Positions 1 to 10,755 of a stretch of DNA of 64,000 bases are shown here, piece after piece (positions within the stretch are counted from its first letter, which is position 1; each line of letters opens with the position of its first letter). Position numbers and translations under genes: made by a program. The notes beneath the pieces are model-generated. The model was not told the origin of the DNA, made no database searches, and saw only the letters and a program-made list of their open reading frames with translations. This DNA is from Bifidobacterium catenulatum DSM 16992 = JCM 1194 = LMG 11043 (GTDB lineage Bacteria; Actinomycetota; Actinomycetes; Actinomycetales; Bifidobacteriaceae). The stretch lies in the NCBI RefSeq assembly GCF_001025195.1, contig NZ_AP012325.1, positions 1 to 64,000 on the forward strand, given 5' to 3'.

Positions 1-1476
1 GTGGCCGATACGACAACCGATCCTCTCGATCAGGCTCGCGGGGTATGGTCCGACGCGCTGGCGTTGCTGCACCAGAATCCCGCACTTTCTGTACGTGACA
101 AAAGCTGGCTGGAAAATGTTTTTCCGGAAGGTATGTGGGGTCCCACCATCGTGTTGTGCGTGCCCAGCGCGGCCGCGCAGCAGACACTGCAGAACGAATT
201 GAACCAGCCTCTGCTGGAAGCCTTGCGGGAGTCTGCGGAACAGGACATTTTCCCCGCATTCAAGATTGCGGAAAAGAAAGAACCGGCACAGCCGCCCGTT
301 GAAGAATACCCCCATTTCACCCCTGCGCCACATGTTGAGGAAACCACGCAGGGCCAGCTTCCCATTCCGGTCGCCATGCCTCCGGAACGCCCCAACACAT
401 TCCAACGAGGCCAGAACAGGCCTTTGCTGGACCCTAAGACCCATCTGAACAAGAACGCCACCTTCGACACCTTCGTCCCTGGCGATTCCAACCGTTTCGC
501 GCGCACTGTCGCATTAGCCGTCGCGGAAGGTTCCGGCCATGATTTCAACCCGCTGTGTATCTACGGCGGCTCCGGCCTGGGCAAAACCCACTTGCTGAAC
601 GCCATCGGCAACTACGCACTGGTCAAGGATCCCTCGCTAAAGGTCCGTTACGTGACCAGCGAGGAATTCACCAACGAATTCATCGAAGCATTGGGCGATA
701 CCAACCAGAATTCCGGCCAAATCAAGGAATTCAACCGTCGCTACCGTGAAGTCGACGTGCTGCTGATCGACGATATTCAGTTCCTCAGTGGCAAGGACGC
801 GACGCTCGAACAGTTCTTCCACACGTTCAATACCCTGCATCAGGCGAACAAGCGCATCGTGATCGCATCCGATGTACCTCCGAAGGATCTGCAGGGCTTC
901 AACGAACGCCTAATCTCCCGCTTCGAATCCGGCCTGACCGTTGACGTCAAGCCGCCGGATCTGGAGACGCGAATCGCCATTCTGCGCATGATCGCCCATG
1001 AATCCAACGTTCAAGACGACGTGCTCAACCTTATTGCGGAACGTTTCACCGAGAACATCCGCGAGCTGGAAGGCGCACTGAACCGCGTGACTGCCATGGC
1101 TTCCCTGAGCGGACAGCCGGTGACTCGCGCGCTGGCGGAGCATACGCTGCAAGACTTCTTCGCGACCGATGTGGAGATCAAGCCCACCGACATCATCACT
1201 CAGGTGGCGAAATACTTCTACATCACGTTCGACGACATCGTCGGCCGTTCTCGCACGAAGAAAATCGCGCTGGCCCGCCAGATTGCCATGTATTTGGTGC
1301 GTGAGCTCACCAGCATGAGCCTGAACGACATCGGCCAGGTGTTTGGCGGCAAAGACCACACCACAGTAATGCACGCCTACACCCGTATCAGCGATGAAAT
1401 GCAGGAAAAGCAGGAAATCTACAACTATGTGACGGAGCTGACGCTGCAACTCAAACAGCGTTCCGGCGAAAAATAA
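1..1476 (+). CDS. dnaA: Chromosomal replication initiator protein DnaA
   Basis: DnaA is the AAA+ ATPase that binds TTATCCACA boxes at oriC and opens the origin for helicase loading. The protein has 491 residues. The N-terminal domain I and a Pro-rich linker reach about residue 140. Walker A (GGSGLGKT) is at residues 189-196 and Walker B (LLIDDIQF) near 254-261. The C-terminal DNA-binding domain carries the signature GGKDHTTVMHAYTRI near residues 450-465. The start is the GTG at base 1, which is also the window edge, so no ribosome binding site can be seen. The origin follows directly, then dnaN, which is the usual bacterial order. Length and motifs are complete. Confidence 0.98.
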   Translation: MADTTTDPLDQARGVWSDALALLHQNPALSVRDKSWLENVFPEGMWGPTIVLCVPSAAAQQTLQNELNQPLLEALRESAEQDIFPAFKIAEKKEPAQPPVEEYPHFTPAPHVEETTQGQLPIPVAMPPERPNTFQRGQNRPLLDPKTHLNKNATFDTFVPGDSNRFARTVALAVAEGSGHDFNPLCIYGGSGLGKTHLLNAIGNYALVKDPSLKVRYVTSEEFTNEFIEALGDTNQNSGQIKEFNRRYREVDVLLIDDIQFLSGKDATLEQFFHTFNTLHQANKRIVIASDVPPKDLQGFNERLISRFESGLTVDVKPPDLETRIAILRMIAHESNVQDDVLNLIAERFTENIRELEGALNRVTAMASLSGQPVTRALAEHTLQDFFATDVEIKPTDIITQVAKYFYITFDDIVGRSRTKKIALARQIAMYLVRELTSMSLNDIGQVFGGKDHTTVMHAYTRISDEMQEKQEIYNYVTELTLQLKQRSGEK

Positions 1477-2036
1477 CGTTTTTTGCGCGACTTTGCGCGT
1501 TTGCATGTGTTTTCGCACGCCTCAAAAAAACGGTTTTGGTGTTTTCTGCCTTTCTCAGGCGATTTTCAAAAGCCAAGCATGAGTATTGGTAAATTCTTTA
1601 CCTACTGATTTACCGACCATTCTGACACGCCGGGTTGTGGAATATTTTTATCGAAGTTATCCACATAGTTATGCACAAATCAAGGATTCCTCGGTGGAAA
1701 AGCCGTTGGAAACGCGAAAATCGGCGGTGGATGACTTGTGGACTATACACAGGCTTTTGTGGATAACTTTTTTGCATCTCTGAGGCTGTGGATAACCCGG
1801 TAGCTTGTCCACACTCCGTTCAAAAGTTATCCACAGGTAGTGAGGTGAACTGAGCCCTTGAAAAACATGGGGTCTGTGCACTTACCCACATTATCCACAG
1901 GCCTTATTATGACGAATGTAGGTTGTTATAAGAAAATCATCATCGTCATCATAAGTGGGGAATTCCCCACGCTTCGTCAAAACGCTGGCAGCTCGCTAGA
2001 ATGACTTATGGACCGAACGAAACGAGGAAATTAGCC
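1477..2036. other. Chromosomal origin oriC (dnaA-dnaN intergenic)
   Basis: This 560-bp gene-free stretch holds five perfect DnaA boxes: TTATCCACA on plus at 1657-1665, 1827-1835 and 1891-1899, and on minus at 1758-1766 and 1787-1795. Near matches are TTATGCACA at 1669-1677, TTGTCCACA at 1805-1813 and TTACCCACA at 1882-1890. The AT-rich stretch at about 1903-1955, after the last box, is a candidate unwinding element; that part is inference. Position and box density match the established oriC layout of Actinobacteria. A 65-codon reading frame inside it is not considered a gene. Confidence 0.92.
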
Positions 2037-3161
2037 ATGAAAGTTGAAGTCAATTCCCAAGCGCTGGCAGACGCAGTAGCCTGGACCACCCGCGTGATCG
2101 ACGCTCGCCCTGCATCTCCCATTTTGGCAGGCGTCCGTTTGGAGGCCATCGACGGCACTCTCCAACTTTCCGCCTTCAATTACGCCATTTCCGCCCGTCA
2201 TCACATTGAAGCAGGCGTCGATGAAGCCGGATCCGTCTTAGTGCTCGGTAAGCTGCTGGCGGATATCACCAAGTCGCTTCCTGCTGCGAAAACCTATCTT
2301 TCCACCGATGGATCGACCATGACCATCACCTCCGGCAAGTCCACATTCACCATGCAGCTCATGCCGGACGCCGAATATCCGGATCTTCCGGTAATTCCGT
2401 CCAAACTGGGCCAAGTGGACGCGCAAACCTTCACCCAAGCCGTCACCCAGGCATCCGTTGCCGTTTCCCGTGAGGAGAATCGCCCCGTACTCACCGGCAT
2501 CCGCGTGCAGTTCCAAGGCGACAAGGTGATCATGAGCTCCACCGACCGTTTCCGTCTGTCTCGTTCGAGCTTCACGTGGACGCCGGAAAACCCGGACACC
2601 AACGCCACCGCACTCGTTCGCGGCGCACTGCTGCGCGACGTGGCACGCTCTTTGGATGAGCATCAGAACATCGTTGTGGACTTCGACACGGAGAATCCGT
2701 CGCTGCTGGGCTTCGAGAACGCCGGACGCGTATCCACCTCGCAGCTGATCGACGGCGAATTCCCCGCGGTCGACCGCCTATATGCCGACGAATACCCGAT
2801 TCACGCGGTCATCAACAAGCAGGATCTCATCAGCGCCATCAAGCGTGTCTCCCTCGTCGCCGAGCGCAACGCGCCGATCCGCATGGCCTTCACCAGCCAG
2901 GAGCTCACGCTGACGGCAGGAACCGCGGACGAAGCCCAAGCCAAGGAAATCCTCGACATCGACATGGATGGAGAAGACATCACCGTGGCCTTCAACCCGA
3001 CCTACCTGATCGAAGGCCTGAGCGCCATTGCGGAACCGTTCGTGCGCATGAAGATGACCACCGCTGTCAAGCCTGTGGAATTCAACGGCCAGCAGGAGTC
3101 GGATTCCGAGGAATCCATGGACTATCGCTACCTGCTTGTGCCCATGCGTTTCAACAGCTGA
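2037..3161 (+). CDS. dnaN: DNA polymerase III beta sliding clamp
   Basis: The protein is the ring-shaped processivity clamp that tethers DNA polymerase III to DNA and also serves ligase and repair polymerases. It has 374 residues, the normal length, made of three clamp domains; the C-terminal YRYLLVPMRF resembles the conserved end of DnaN proteins. An in-frame ATG at 2001 exists, but the GAGGAAA at 2024-2030 sits correctly for the ATG at 2037, so the shorter start was chosen. It lies between oriC and recF, the standard order. Confidence 0.97.
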   Translation: MKVEVNSQALADAVAWTTRVIDARPASPILAGVRLEAIDGTLQLSAFNYAISARHHIEAGVDEAGSVLVLGKLLADITKSLPAAKTYLSTDGSTMTITSGKSTFTMQLMPDAEYPDLPVIPSKLGQVDAQTFTQAVTQASVAVSREENRPVLTGIRVQFQGDKVIMSSTDRFRLSRSSFTWTPENPDTNATALVRGALLRDVARSLDEHQNIVVDFDTENPSLLGFENAGRVSTSQLIDGEFPAVDRLYADEYPIHAVINKQDLISAIKRVSLVAERNAPIRMAFTSQELTLTAGTADEAQAKEILDIDMDGEDITVAFNPTYLIEGLSAIAEPFVRMKMTTAVKPVEFNGQQESDSEESMDYRYLLVPMRFNS

Positions 3162-3204
3162 ACATAAGCCAATCCACACAAAACGTGGACGCATCGCAAA
3201 AATA

Positions 3205-3238
3205 GGGCTGAACATGGCTGTTACTGCCGGTTCAGCCC
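3205..3238 (+). terminator. Probable dnaN terminator hairpin
   Basis: GGGCTGAAC at 3205-3213 pairs with GTTCAGCCC at 3230-3238 and is followed by GTTTGCAT. The T-run is weak, so it could be an incomplete terminator or an mRNA-stabilising hairpin between dnaN and recF. Confidence 0.55.
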
Positions 3239-3325
3239 GTTTGCATGAATATTCATAAACAATCATATTCGTTAATAATTGTGATTATCCACGTAAGAAA
3301 TTTGCTTGATTCTCAAGGATTGTGA

Positions 3326-4528
3326 ATGTATATTTCCCGCCTAGCACTCGACCACTACCGTTCCTGGGAACATTGCGTGCTCGACTTCGAACCGGGAATC
3401 AACATTCTGCAAGGAGCCAACGGACTCGGCAAAACCAATATTGTGGAAGCCGTCGAAGTGCTTTCCACGGGATCAAGCCATCGCACGTCATCATCATTGC
3501 CACTAATCGAAAAAGGGTGCACTTCGGCTACCATCCGAGCCAATGTGGAAGACGATGAAACGCAACACACCTACGAAGCGACCATCGTGGCACGAGGCGC
3601 GAATCGGGCGCGAATCGATGGCGGAAAATCGCAATACATGCGCGATCTCATCGGACGTACGCCCTCCGTCTCCTTCACCCCCGAAGATCAGCGTTTGGTG
3701 GCAGGCGATCCAGCAACCCGACGTAACTTCATCAACCAGGCCGCTTCCCTGCTACTCCCCCACTACGCGCAGCTGCTGCAACAATTCACGCATGTGGCGA
3801 AACAACGTACGGCACTGCTCAAACAACTCGGCGACGGCACGAATCTCGACCCGCAATACAGCCAGCAGACGGTTTTAAGCGGACTGGAAATCTGGACGGG
3901 ACAATTCATCGATCTCGGCATGAGACTGACACGTGAACGCAACGATGTCATCGCACGTCTGGGGGAGCCTTTCGCGCGAATCTACGCGTCTTTGGCAGGC
4001 GACGACGAGCGGGCGGCGCTCTCATACGAGCCGTCCTTCGACGAAGTGATGCTGTTCGACGATCCGAGCGCGGAAATCAGCCGTCATTTCCAGCGCATCT
4101 ACCCGGGCGAAGTGGCACGCGGACAGAATCTGATCGGCCCGCATCGCGACGATCTGACCTTGCTGCTCAACGACATGCCCGCCCGTGAATTCGCGTCCAA
4201 CGGCGAGATGTGGACCATGGCTTTGGCGCTGAAAATGGCGCTATATGAAGCGGTTTCCGCGCAATTCGAAAGCAAGCCGATCGTGATTCTCGATGATGTG
4301 TTCGCACAGCTTGACGAATCCCGTCGTGGGCAGATCCTCGATTTTGCGATGCGGCAGGATCAAGTGCTGATCACCGTCGCCGCGGCAAGCGACATTCCAC
4401 AAACGGACGCCGTGCACGCGCATGTGATTGACGTGGCCGCGTTGCGTCGACAATCGCAAGATGGCGGCGATGACGATTTGGCGGCGATGATGGCGCAGCT
4501 TGCGGCAGGAAGGGAGACTGACCGCTGA
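3326..4528 (+). CDS. recF: DNA replication and repair protein RecF
   Basis: RecF is an SMC-like ATPase that loads RecA at gapped DNA and helps restart stalled forks. The protein has 400 residues. It begins with the family-typical MYISRLALDHYRSW, has Walker A GANGLGKT near residues 30-37, the late signature GPHRDDL near residue 270, and the Walker B-like IVILDDVFAQLDESR near residue 320. Its TGA stop shares one base with the ATG of the next gene, which implies translational coupling. There is a 164-bp gap to dnaN with a possible terminator. Confidence 0.97.
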   Translation: MYISRLALDHYRSWEHCVLDFEPGINILQGANGLGKTNIVEAVEVLSTGSSHRTSSSLPLIEKGCTSATIRANVEDDETQHTYEATIVARGANRARIDGGKSQYMRDLIGRTPSVSFTPEDQRLVAGDPATRRNFINQAASLLLPHYAQLLQQFTHVAKQRTALLKQLGDGTNLDPQYSQQTVLSGLEIWTGQFIDLGMRLTRERNDVIARLGEPFARIYASLAGDDERAALSYEPSFDEVMLFDDPSAEISRHFQRIYPGEVARGQNLIGPHRDDLTLLLNDMPAREFASNGEMWTMALALKMALYEAVSAQFESKPIVILDDVFAQLDESRRGQILDFAMRQDQVLITVAAASDIPQTDAVHAHVIDVAALRRQSQDGGDDDLAAMMAQLAAGRETDR

Positions 4529-5013
4529 TGCCTAATCCTCCAATCTGCGAAACATTGCATCTCGACCAACGCAAGTTGCCCGCCGAAGTGTTCGAACGCA
4601 TCAGCAAACGCGCCGGACGCTACAAGGAACGTGAGGAATGTGCGCGGCAGGCATGGGAGAATTTTGGCAAACCCGGACGCGACCCGCAGACGGTCGGCAA
4701 TATATTCAACGTGATCGCAACGCAAGGTTTGTGGACGCCGCATTTGAAAATCGCGCAAATGCAGAATCATTGGAACCAGGTGGTCGGTGACGAAAACGCG
4801 CGCCACTCCTACCCCGTTGACCTGCGTGACGGCATTTTGACGATTCGATGCGACAGCCCCGCATGGACCACCACCTTGACGTACATGATTCCGCTGCTGA
4901 CCGACACCATTCGCAGGAGACTTGAGGGGCTGACCATCAACGAAGTGCGCGTCACCGGCCCCCAGCAACAGGGATTCAGCCGAGGGCGAATGACCAGAAG
5001 GACCCGGTATTAG
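4528..5013 (+). CDS. DUF721 (DciA-like) family protein
   Basis: This 161-residue protein belongs to the DUF721 family found after recF in most Actinobacteria. Family members in other bacteria (DciA) act as ancestral loaders of the replicative helicase; for this copy that role is inferred. The conserved DUF721 core is visible from about residue 70 to 150: a helix with WNQVVG, then DGILTIRCDSPAWTTTL and a C-terminal region with RVTGPQQ. The N-terminal third is basic. The start overlaps the recF stop by one base. Confidence 0.85.
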   Translation: MPNPPICETLHLDQRKLPAEVFERISKRAGRYKEREECARQAWENFGKPGRDPQTVGNIFNVIATQGLWTPHLKIAQMQNHWNQVVGDENARHSYPVDLRDGILTIRCDSPAWTTTLTYMIPLLTDTIRRRLEGLTINEVRVTGPQQQGFSRGRMTRRTRY

Positions 5014-5302
5014 CAAAATATCACGCGATATTGGTGTGATAGTTGGTCTGCGATCGGGCGTACGTCGAATATGTCCCCGGAGATGACCTTTGCGAGGGCT
5101 GGCAGATACTTTTCCGAACGCGAAAAACAGGGGTAAACGGCTGAATTTCAAGGATAAATGCCTCTGGCGCGCTGTCCCCCTGCATGAGTAGAATATCAAG
5201 TAGTGTATGTAAACGCCTAGAAGGGGCCTTTATTTGCGTTCTAGGTGGTATCACCTGCGTGAATGACCCTCATTGGCGGGAAAAATGCAGGAAGGAATCT
5301 CT
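5014..5302. promoter_or_regulatory. gyrB upstream region with inverted repeat
   Basis: This 289-bp gene-free stretch precedes gyrB. CCTAGAA at 5216-5222 and TTCTAGG at 5239-5245 form an inverted repeat around a 16-base spacer, about 60 bases before the chosen gyrB start. It could be an operator or a leader hairpin; no function is shown. A possible -10 box TAGAAT lies at 5189-5194. Confidence 0.35.
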
Positions 5303-7402
5303 GTGGCAGACCTTGATGCGGATTCGCTGAACGAATCAGCTGAAAACACGCAGGAAGATCAGATCCAAAACGATCAGCTCGAAGATGCGCAGCTCGATGA
5401 CACCTTGGCTCCGGAGCATTACGACGCGTCCGATCTGAGAGTGTTGGAAGGCCTCGAAGCGGTGCGAATCCGCCCAGGCATGTACATCGGCTCCACCGGC
5501 CCCCGTGGCCTGCACCATCTGGTGTATGAGATCGTCGACAACTCCGTCGACGAAGCGCTGGCGGGCTATGCCTCGCATATCGAAGTGACGATTCTGCCGG
5601 ACGGCGGAGTGCGCGTGGTCGATGATGGCCGAGGCATTCCGGTCGACGAAGTGCCGGGCGAAGGCGTTTCCGGTGTGGAAACCGTGATGACCAAGCTGCA
5701 CGCAGGCGGCAAGTTCGGTGGCGGCGGCTACGCGGTCTCCGGCGGTCTGCACGGCGTGGGTATTTCCGTGGTGAACGCGTTGTCGACCCGCGTCGACATC
5801 GAAGTGCGCCGTCAGGGCTTCCACTGGACCCAGACCTACATCAACCAGAAGCCGACCTCGCGTCTGCTCAAGGGCGAACCGATGGGCGAAGACGAATCCA
5901 CCGGCACTTCCGTGACCTTCTGGGCCGACGGCGCGATCTTCGAAACCACCACCTACGATTTCGAGATTCTGCGTAACCGCTTCCAGCAGATGGCATTCCT
6001 CAACAAGGGACTGAAGCTGTCCCTAACCGATCTGCGTGAACCGGACCAAGCAGGAGACGAAGTCGCAGGCGACGGTGACGACAATGCCGAACCGAAGCAT
6101 CAGACAGTCACCTACCAGTACAACGACGGCATCAAGGATTACGTCGATTACTTGGTGAAGTCCCGCAAGGCAACCCCGATTGAACCGGATGTCATCGATT
6201 TCGAAGCGGAAGATCTGAAAATCGGCATTTCCGCGGAAATCGCCATGCAGTGGACCACCGCATACTCCGAAGCGGTGCACACCTTCGCCAACACCATCTC
6301 CACCACCGAAGGCGGCACCCACGAAGAAGGCTTCCGTGCGGCTCTGACTTCGCTCGTCAATCGTTACGCACGTGAGAAGAACATCCTCAAAGACAAGGAT
6401 GAGAACCTCTCCGGCGACGACGTGCGCGAAGGCCTGACCGCAGTGGTGTCGGTGAAGCTCACCACCCCGCAGTTCGAAGGCCAGACCAAGACCAAGCTCG
6501 GCAATTCCGAAGCGAAAACCTTCGTGCAGCGCGTGATGACCGACAAGCTCGGCGACTGGTTCGATTCGCATCCTAGCGAAGCCAAGAACATCATCCAGAA
6601 GGCCATTGAAGCCTCCCGTGCGCGTCTTGCAGCCAAGAAGGCACGTGAGAATACCCGCCGCAAGTCAATCTTCGAATCCGCGGGCATGCCAGACAAACTG
6701 AAGGATTGCCAGTCCAACAATCCTGAAGAATGCGAACTGTTCATCGTGGAGGGTGACTCCGCAGGCGGCTCCGCAATTCAGGGACGCAACCCGATCACGC
6801 AGGCCATTCTGCCGCTGCGAGGCAAAATCCTCAACACCGAGCGTGCAAGCCTTGACCGCATGATGAAGTCCGAAACCATCGAATCGCTGATCACCGCGGT
6901 CGGCGGCGGTTACGGCGAGGATTTCGACCTGAACAAAGTCCGCTATCACAAGGTCATCATCATGGCCGATGCTGATGTGGACGGCGCGCATATCGCAACC
7001 CTGAATCTGACGCTGTTCTTCCGCTACATGCGCCCGATGATTACCGCTGGTTACGTGTATGTGGCCATGCCGCCGCTGTACCGACTCAAGTGGACCAAAG
7101 GCGCGCACGACTTCGTGTACACCGACGCCGAACGCGACCGCGTGCTCGCCGAAGGCAAGGCCGCCGGCCGTCAGTTGCCGAAGGGCGAAGGCATCCAGCG
7201 TTACAAGGGTCTGGGTGAAATGAGCTACCAGGAACTGTGGGAAACCACCATGGATCCTGACCACCGCATTCTGAAGCAGGTGCAAATCGAAGACGCGGCT
7301 GCAGCCGACGAAACCTTCTCCATGCTCATGGGCGACGAAGTCGAACCTCGCCGTCTGTTCATCCAGCGCAACGCACGCAACGTCAGCTGGATCGACGCGT
7401 AG
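5303..7402 (+). CDS. gyrB: DNA gyrase subunit B
   Basis: GyrB is the ATPase subunit that powers negative supercoiling and forms A2B2 with GyrA, encoded 53 bp downstream. From the GTG at 5303 the protein has 699 residues. It shows the GHKL ATPase region (YEIVDNSVDEAL, DDGRGIPVD, GGLHGVGISVVNAL), the transducer domain, then the TOPRIM motifs EGDSAGGSA, PLRGKILN and DADVDGAHI, and the C-terminal QRYKGLGEM. The GTG is chosen because AGGAAGGA lies about 7 bases upstream; an ATG at 5285 and a TTG at 5273 are in frame but have weaker sites. The acidic N-terminal extension (about 40 residues) precedes the ATPase domain. Confidence 0.96.
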   Translation: MADLDADSLNESAENTQEDQIQNDQLEDAQLDDTLAPEHYDASDLRVLEGLEAVRIRPGMYIGSTGPRGLHHLVYEIVDNSVDEALAGYASHIEVTILPDGGVRVVDDGRGIPVDEVPGEGVSGVETVMTKLHAGGKFGGGGYAVSGGLHGVGISVVNALSTRVDIEVRRQGFHWTQTYINQKPTSRLLKGEPMGEDESTGTSVTFWADGAIFETTTYDFEILRNRFQQMAFLNKGLKLSLTDLREPDQAGDEVAGDGDDNAEPKHQTVTYQYNDGIKDYVDYLVKSRKATPIEPDVIDFEAEDLKIGISAEIAMQWTTAYSEAVHTFANTISTTEGGTHEEGFRAALTSLVNRYAREKNILKDKDENLSGDDVREGLTAVVSVKLTTPQFEGQTKTKLGNSEAKTFVQRVMTDKLGDWFDSHPSEAKNIIQKAIEASRARLAAKKARENTRRKSIFESAGMPDKLKDCQSNNPEECELFIVEGDSAGGSAIQGRNPITQAILPLRGKILNTERASLDRMMKSETIESLITAVGGGYGEDFDLNKVRYHKVIIMADADVDGAHIATLNLTLFFRYMRPMITAGYVYVAMPPLYRLKWTKGAHDFVYTDAERDRVLAEGKAAGRQLPKGEGIQRYKGLGEMSYQELWETTMDPDHRILKQVQIEDAAAADETFSMLMGDEVEPRRLFIQRNARNVSWIDA

Positions 7403-7455
7403 GGATTTCAAGGACTTCAGGCAAGGTTTCATAAGGATTTAGAAGGACTTAGAAG

Positions 7456-10140
7456 TTGGCAGACGAAAACAACAGCAACGAAGACGGCCAGTTCGTGCCT
7501 GATGGCTCCATGGAGCCGTTGAGCCCGCAGGAGGCCGACAACACCGATTACGGCCTGATGGTGGGCGAACGCATCCAGAAGAAGGATCTGCAGCAGGAAA
7601 TGCGCGATTCCTACCTGGCATACGCCATGTCCGTGATCGTGGACCGTGCGCTCCCGGACGTACGCGACGGCATGAAGCCGGTGCATCGCCGTGTGATCTA
7701 CGCGATGTACGACGGCGGCTACCGCCCCGACCGTGGTTACTCCAAGTGCGCCCGCGTGGTCGGCGAGGTCATGGGTAAATACCATCCGCACGGCGATTCC
7801 GCGATCTACGACACGTTGGTGCGTATGGCACAGTCGTGGTCGATGCGTTACACGCTGGTCGACGGCCAAGGCAACTTCGGCTCCCCCGGTGACGATCCGG
7901 CCGCAGCAATGCGTTACACCGAATGCCGTATGGCTCCGCTCGCCATGGAAATGGTGCGCGACATCGACAAAGACACCGTCGATTTCCTGCCGAACTACGA
8001 TGGCAAGACGCAGGAGCCGACCGTGCTTCCGGCACGATTCCCGAACCTGTTGTGCAATGGTTCGTCTGGTATCGCCGTGGGTATGGCCACCAACATTCCT
8101 CCGCACAACATGCGTGAAGTGGCCGAAGGCGTGCATTGGGCGCTTGACCACCCGGACGCAAGCCGCGAAGAGCTGCTCGAAAACCTGATCCGCATCATCA
8201 AGGGGCCGGACTTCCCTACTGGCGCAACGATTCTCGGACATAAGGGCATTGAACAGGCCTACCGTACCGGCCGTGGTTTGATCACCATGCGCGCGGTTGT
8301 GAACACCGAAGAGATCAAGGGCCGTATGTGCCTCGTGATCACCGAACTGCCGTATCAGGTGAACCCGGACCGACTGGTCGTTTCCATCCGCGAAGCGGTG
8401 CGTGACGGCAAGATTCAGGGCATCGCCGACATGCGTGACGAAACCTCCGGCCGTACCGGACAGCGTCTCGTGCTCGTGCTCAAGCGCGACGCCGTGCCGA
8501 AGGTTGTGCTCAACAACCTGTACAAGCATTCCCAGCTGCAGCAGACCTTCGGTGCCAACATGCTGGCACTGGTCGATGGAGTGCCACGTACGCTGTCTCT
8601 GGACGCGTTCATCCGCCATTGGGTGGGCCACCAGCTGGAAGTCATCGCACGCCGTACCGCCTACCTCAAGCGTGAGGCGGAAGAGCGCGACCACATTCTG
8701 CAGGGCTACCTGAAGGCTCTTGACATGATCGACGAGGTCATCGCGCTTATTCGTGCGTCCGAATCTGCGGAAGTCGCACGTACGGGCCTTATGGACCTGC
8801 TGGACGTGGACGAAGTGCAGGCCGACGCCATTCTGGCCATGCAGCTGCGCCGACTGGCCGCATTGGAACGCCAGAAGATTCTCGACGAACATAACGAGCT
8901 GATGCGTCGTATCGCCGACTACAACGACATTCTCGCCAAGCCGGAGCGTCAACGCAAGATCGTGGGCGACGAGCTTGACGAAATCGTGTCCAAGTATGGC
9001 GACGAACGTCGAACCAAGATCCTGCCGTACTCCGGTGAAATGAACGTCGAAGATCTGATTGCGGAAGAAAACGTGGTCGTGACCGTCACTCACTCCGGTT
9101 TCATCAAGCGCACCAAGGCTGACGAATACCGTGCGCAGCACCGTGGCGGAAAGGGCATCAAGGGCGCCAAGCTGCGTGAGGACGACGTGGTCGACCACTT
9201 CTTCCTGACAAGCACGCACAACTGGCTGCTGTTCTTCACCAACAAGGGACGCGTGTACCGTTTGAAGGCTTACGAGCTTCCGGAAGGATCGCGCGATTCC
9301 AAGGGACAGCATGTGGCCAACCTACTGCAGTTCGGCCCTGACGAGACGATCCAAACCGTGCTGTCGATTCCGAACTACGAGGTGGCCAAGTACTTGGTGC
9401 TCGCCACTCGTTCCGGCAAGGTCAAGAAGACCGCGCTTGCCGAATACGATTCCCCGCGTCAGGGCGGCCTGATCGCAGTGCGTCTCATGGCTGACGAAAA
9501 CGGCGAGAACGCCGACGAGCTGATCGGTGCCGCACTGTGCAATGCCGAGGATGACATCATTCTCGTGTCGAAGCTGGGCATGAGCCTGAAGTTCCAGGCC
9601 AACGACGAGCAACTGCGCCCGATGGGACGCCAGACTGCCGGCGTGCAGGGCATGAAGTTCCGCGAAGGCGACGAACTGCTGGACATGGACGTGGTCTGGG
9701 GTGATTCCGACAAGGATCTGTTCGTGGTCACCAACGAAGGCTTCGCCAAGCGCACCGCCATCAGCGAATACCGACTGCAGGGCCGTAATGGCTTCGGTGT
9801 CAAGGCCGTGCAGCTCGCCGAAGGCCGTGGTTCCCTCGTGGGTGCGGTGATCGTTGAGGAAGATGACCAGATCATGGCCATCATGAAGTCCGGCAAGGTC
9901 ATCCGTTCCAACGTCGACGAGGTCAAGCGCACTGGACGTACCACCCAGGGCGTGACGTTCGCCAAGCCTGACAAGAACGACGAGATCATCTCCATCGCGC
10001 GTAACGAGGAAAAGGACGACGACGAATCCGCGGAAAACGCGACCGTGAACGAGGATACTGCACAATCGTCTGAATCCGCCGTTGAAGCCCCTGCTGAAAC
10101 CAACGCCGAATCCGGCGATGGCGAGAATGTAGAGGCCTGA
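7456..10140 (+). CDS. gyrA: DNA gyrase subunit A
   Basis: GyrA is the DNA cleavage-rejoining and wrapping subunit of gyrase. The protein has 894 residues from a TTG start preceded by GAAGGACTTAGAAG. The catalytic tyrosine is Tyr154 in AAMRYTE. The quinolone region reads [12 protein letters not shown], keeping the Ser and Asp found in sensitive enzymes. The GyrA-box region carries QGGKGIKG-type residues ([12 protein letters not shown]) near residue 560, and beta-pinwheel repeats follow. The last 50 or so residues are acidic and low-complexity. It is probably co-transcribed with gyrB and the DUF3566 gene. Confidence 0.97.
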   Translation: MADENNSNEDGQFVPDGSMEPLSPQEADNTDYGLMVGERIQKKDLQQEMRDSYLAYAMSVIVDRALPDVRDGMKPVHRRVIYAMYDGGYRPDRGYSKCARVVGEVMGKYHPHGDSAIYDTLVRMAQSWSMRYTLVDGQGNFGSPGDDPAAAMRYTECRMAPLAMEMVRDIDKDTVDFLPNYDGKTQEPTVLPARFPNLLCNGSSGIAVGMATNIPPHNMREVAEGVHWALDHPDASREELLENLIRIIKGPDFPTGATILGHKGIEQAYRTGRGLITMRAVVNTEEIKGRMCLVITELPYQVNPDRLVVSIREAVRDGKIQGIADMRDETSGRTGQRLVLVLKRDAVPKVVLNNLYKHSQLQQTFGANMLALVDGVPRTLSLDAFIRHWVGHQLEVIARRTAYLKREAEERDHILQGYLKALDMIDEVIALIRASESAEVARTGLMDLLDVDEVQADAILAMQLRRLAALERQKILDEHNELMRRIADYNDILAKPERQRKIVGDELDEIVSKYGDERRTKILPYSGEMNVEDLIAEENVVVTVTHSGFIKRTKADEYRAQHRGGKGIKGAKLREDDVVDHFFLTSTHNWLLFFTNKGRVYRLKAYELPEGSRDSKGQHVANLLQFGPDETIQTVLSIPNYEVAKYLVLATRSGKVKKTALAEYDSPRQGGLIAVRLMADENGENADELIGAALCNAEDDIILVSKLGMSLKFQANDEQLRPMGRQTAGVQGMKFREGDELLDMDVVWGDSDKDLFVVTNEGFAKRTAISEYRLQGRNGFGVKAVQLAEGRGSLVGAVIVEEDDQIMAIMKSGKVIRSNVDEVKRTGRTTQGVTFAKPDKNDEIISIARNEEKDDDESAENATVNEDTAQSSESAVEAPAETNAESGDGENVEA

Positions 10141-10215
10141 CCGCAGCACGGGCAATCGTCTGTGAAAACTGGTAGCCTCAGCTAAGAACTGGGCACAATC
10201 TTGCAAGGAGCAACG

Positions 10216-10755
10216 ATGAGCGAGAACAACGAAGGACAGCAAATGCCAGAGGTTGGGCATGCCCCGCGCGTGGCACGTTCCGCTTCCAGCCAGCCGCTGA
10301 TTGGTGAGGATCAGGTTCAGGCACATGAGGGTGCCTCCTCCCCCGCTTCCGGTGGTGTGAAGGTTCGCGAGAAGCGTCGTGGCGGCGCTCCGCGCGCGCG
10401 CCGTATGAGCCTGTCTCTGACGCGTATCGACGCATGGTCGGCCGCCAAGGTGGCGTTCATGCTTTCCATCGCTGGGGGAATTATTCAGATCGTTGCGGTA
10501 GCTATTCTGTGGGGCATGCTGAACATGGTTGGCGTGTTTGACCAGGTTACGCAGATCGTGTCTTCCACGGGCTTGGATGCCGGCGGATTCGACCTGACGA
10601 ACGTGTTTTCACTGAGCACCGTGCTGAGCACCGCCACCATCTTCTCCATTGTGGAAGTGGTGCTGATCACTGTGCTTGTGGTGATTCTCACGCTGCTGTA
10701 CAACGTGGTGAGCACCCTCGTCGGCGGTATCCACGTCACACTCGGAGATGATTAA
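10216..10755 (+). CDS. DUF3566 membrane protein
   Basis: This 179-residue protein has a disordered, basic N-terminal 75 residues ending in RRMSLSLTRIDAWSAAK and then two hydrophobic membrane spans (about residues 80-105 and 145-175). It matches the actinobacterial DUF3566 family that habitually follows gyrA; its biochemical role is unknown. The ATG at 10216 is used because AAGGAG ends 5 bases before it; an upstream TTG at 10201 is in frame but lacks a site. Confidence 0.85.
   Translation: MSENNEGQQMPEVGHAPRVARSASSQPLIGEDQVQAHEGASSPASGGVKVREKRRGGAPRARRMSLSLTRIDAWSAAKVAFMLSIAGGIIQIVAVAILWGMLNMVGVFDQVTQIVSSTGLDAGGFDLTNVFSLSTVLSTATIFSIVEVVLITVLVVILTLLYNVVSTLVGGIHVTLGDD

Noticed and set aside
1586-1783. 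65-codon frame inside oriC
   Set aside because: It runs through DnaA boxes, and has no ribosome site or family match.
7429-9312. Long antisense open frame opposite gyrA (627 codons)
   Set aside because: It is fully opposite gyrA, has no recognisable motif and arises from GC-rich codon bias.
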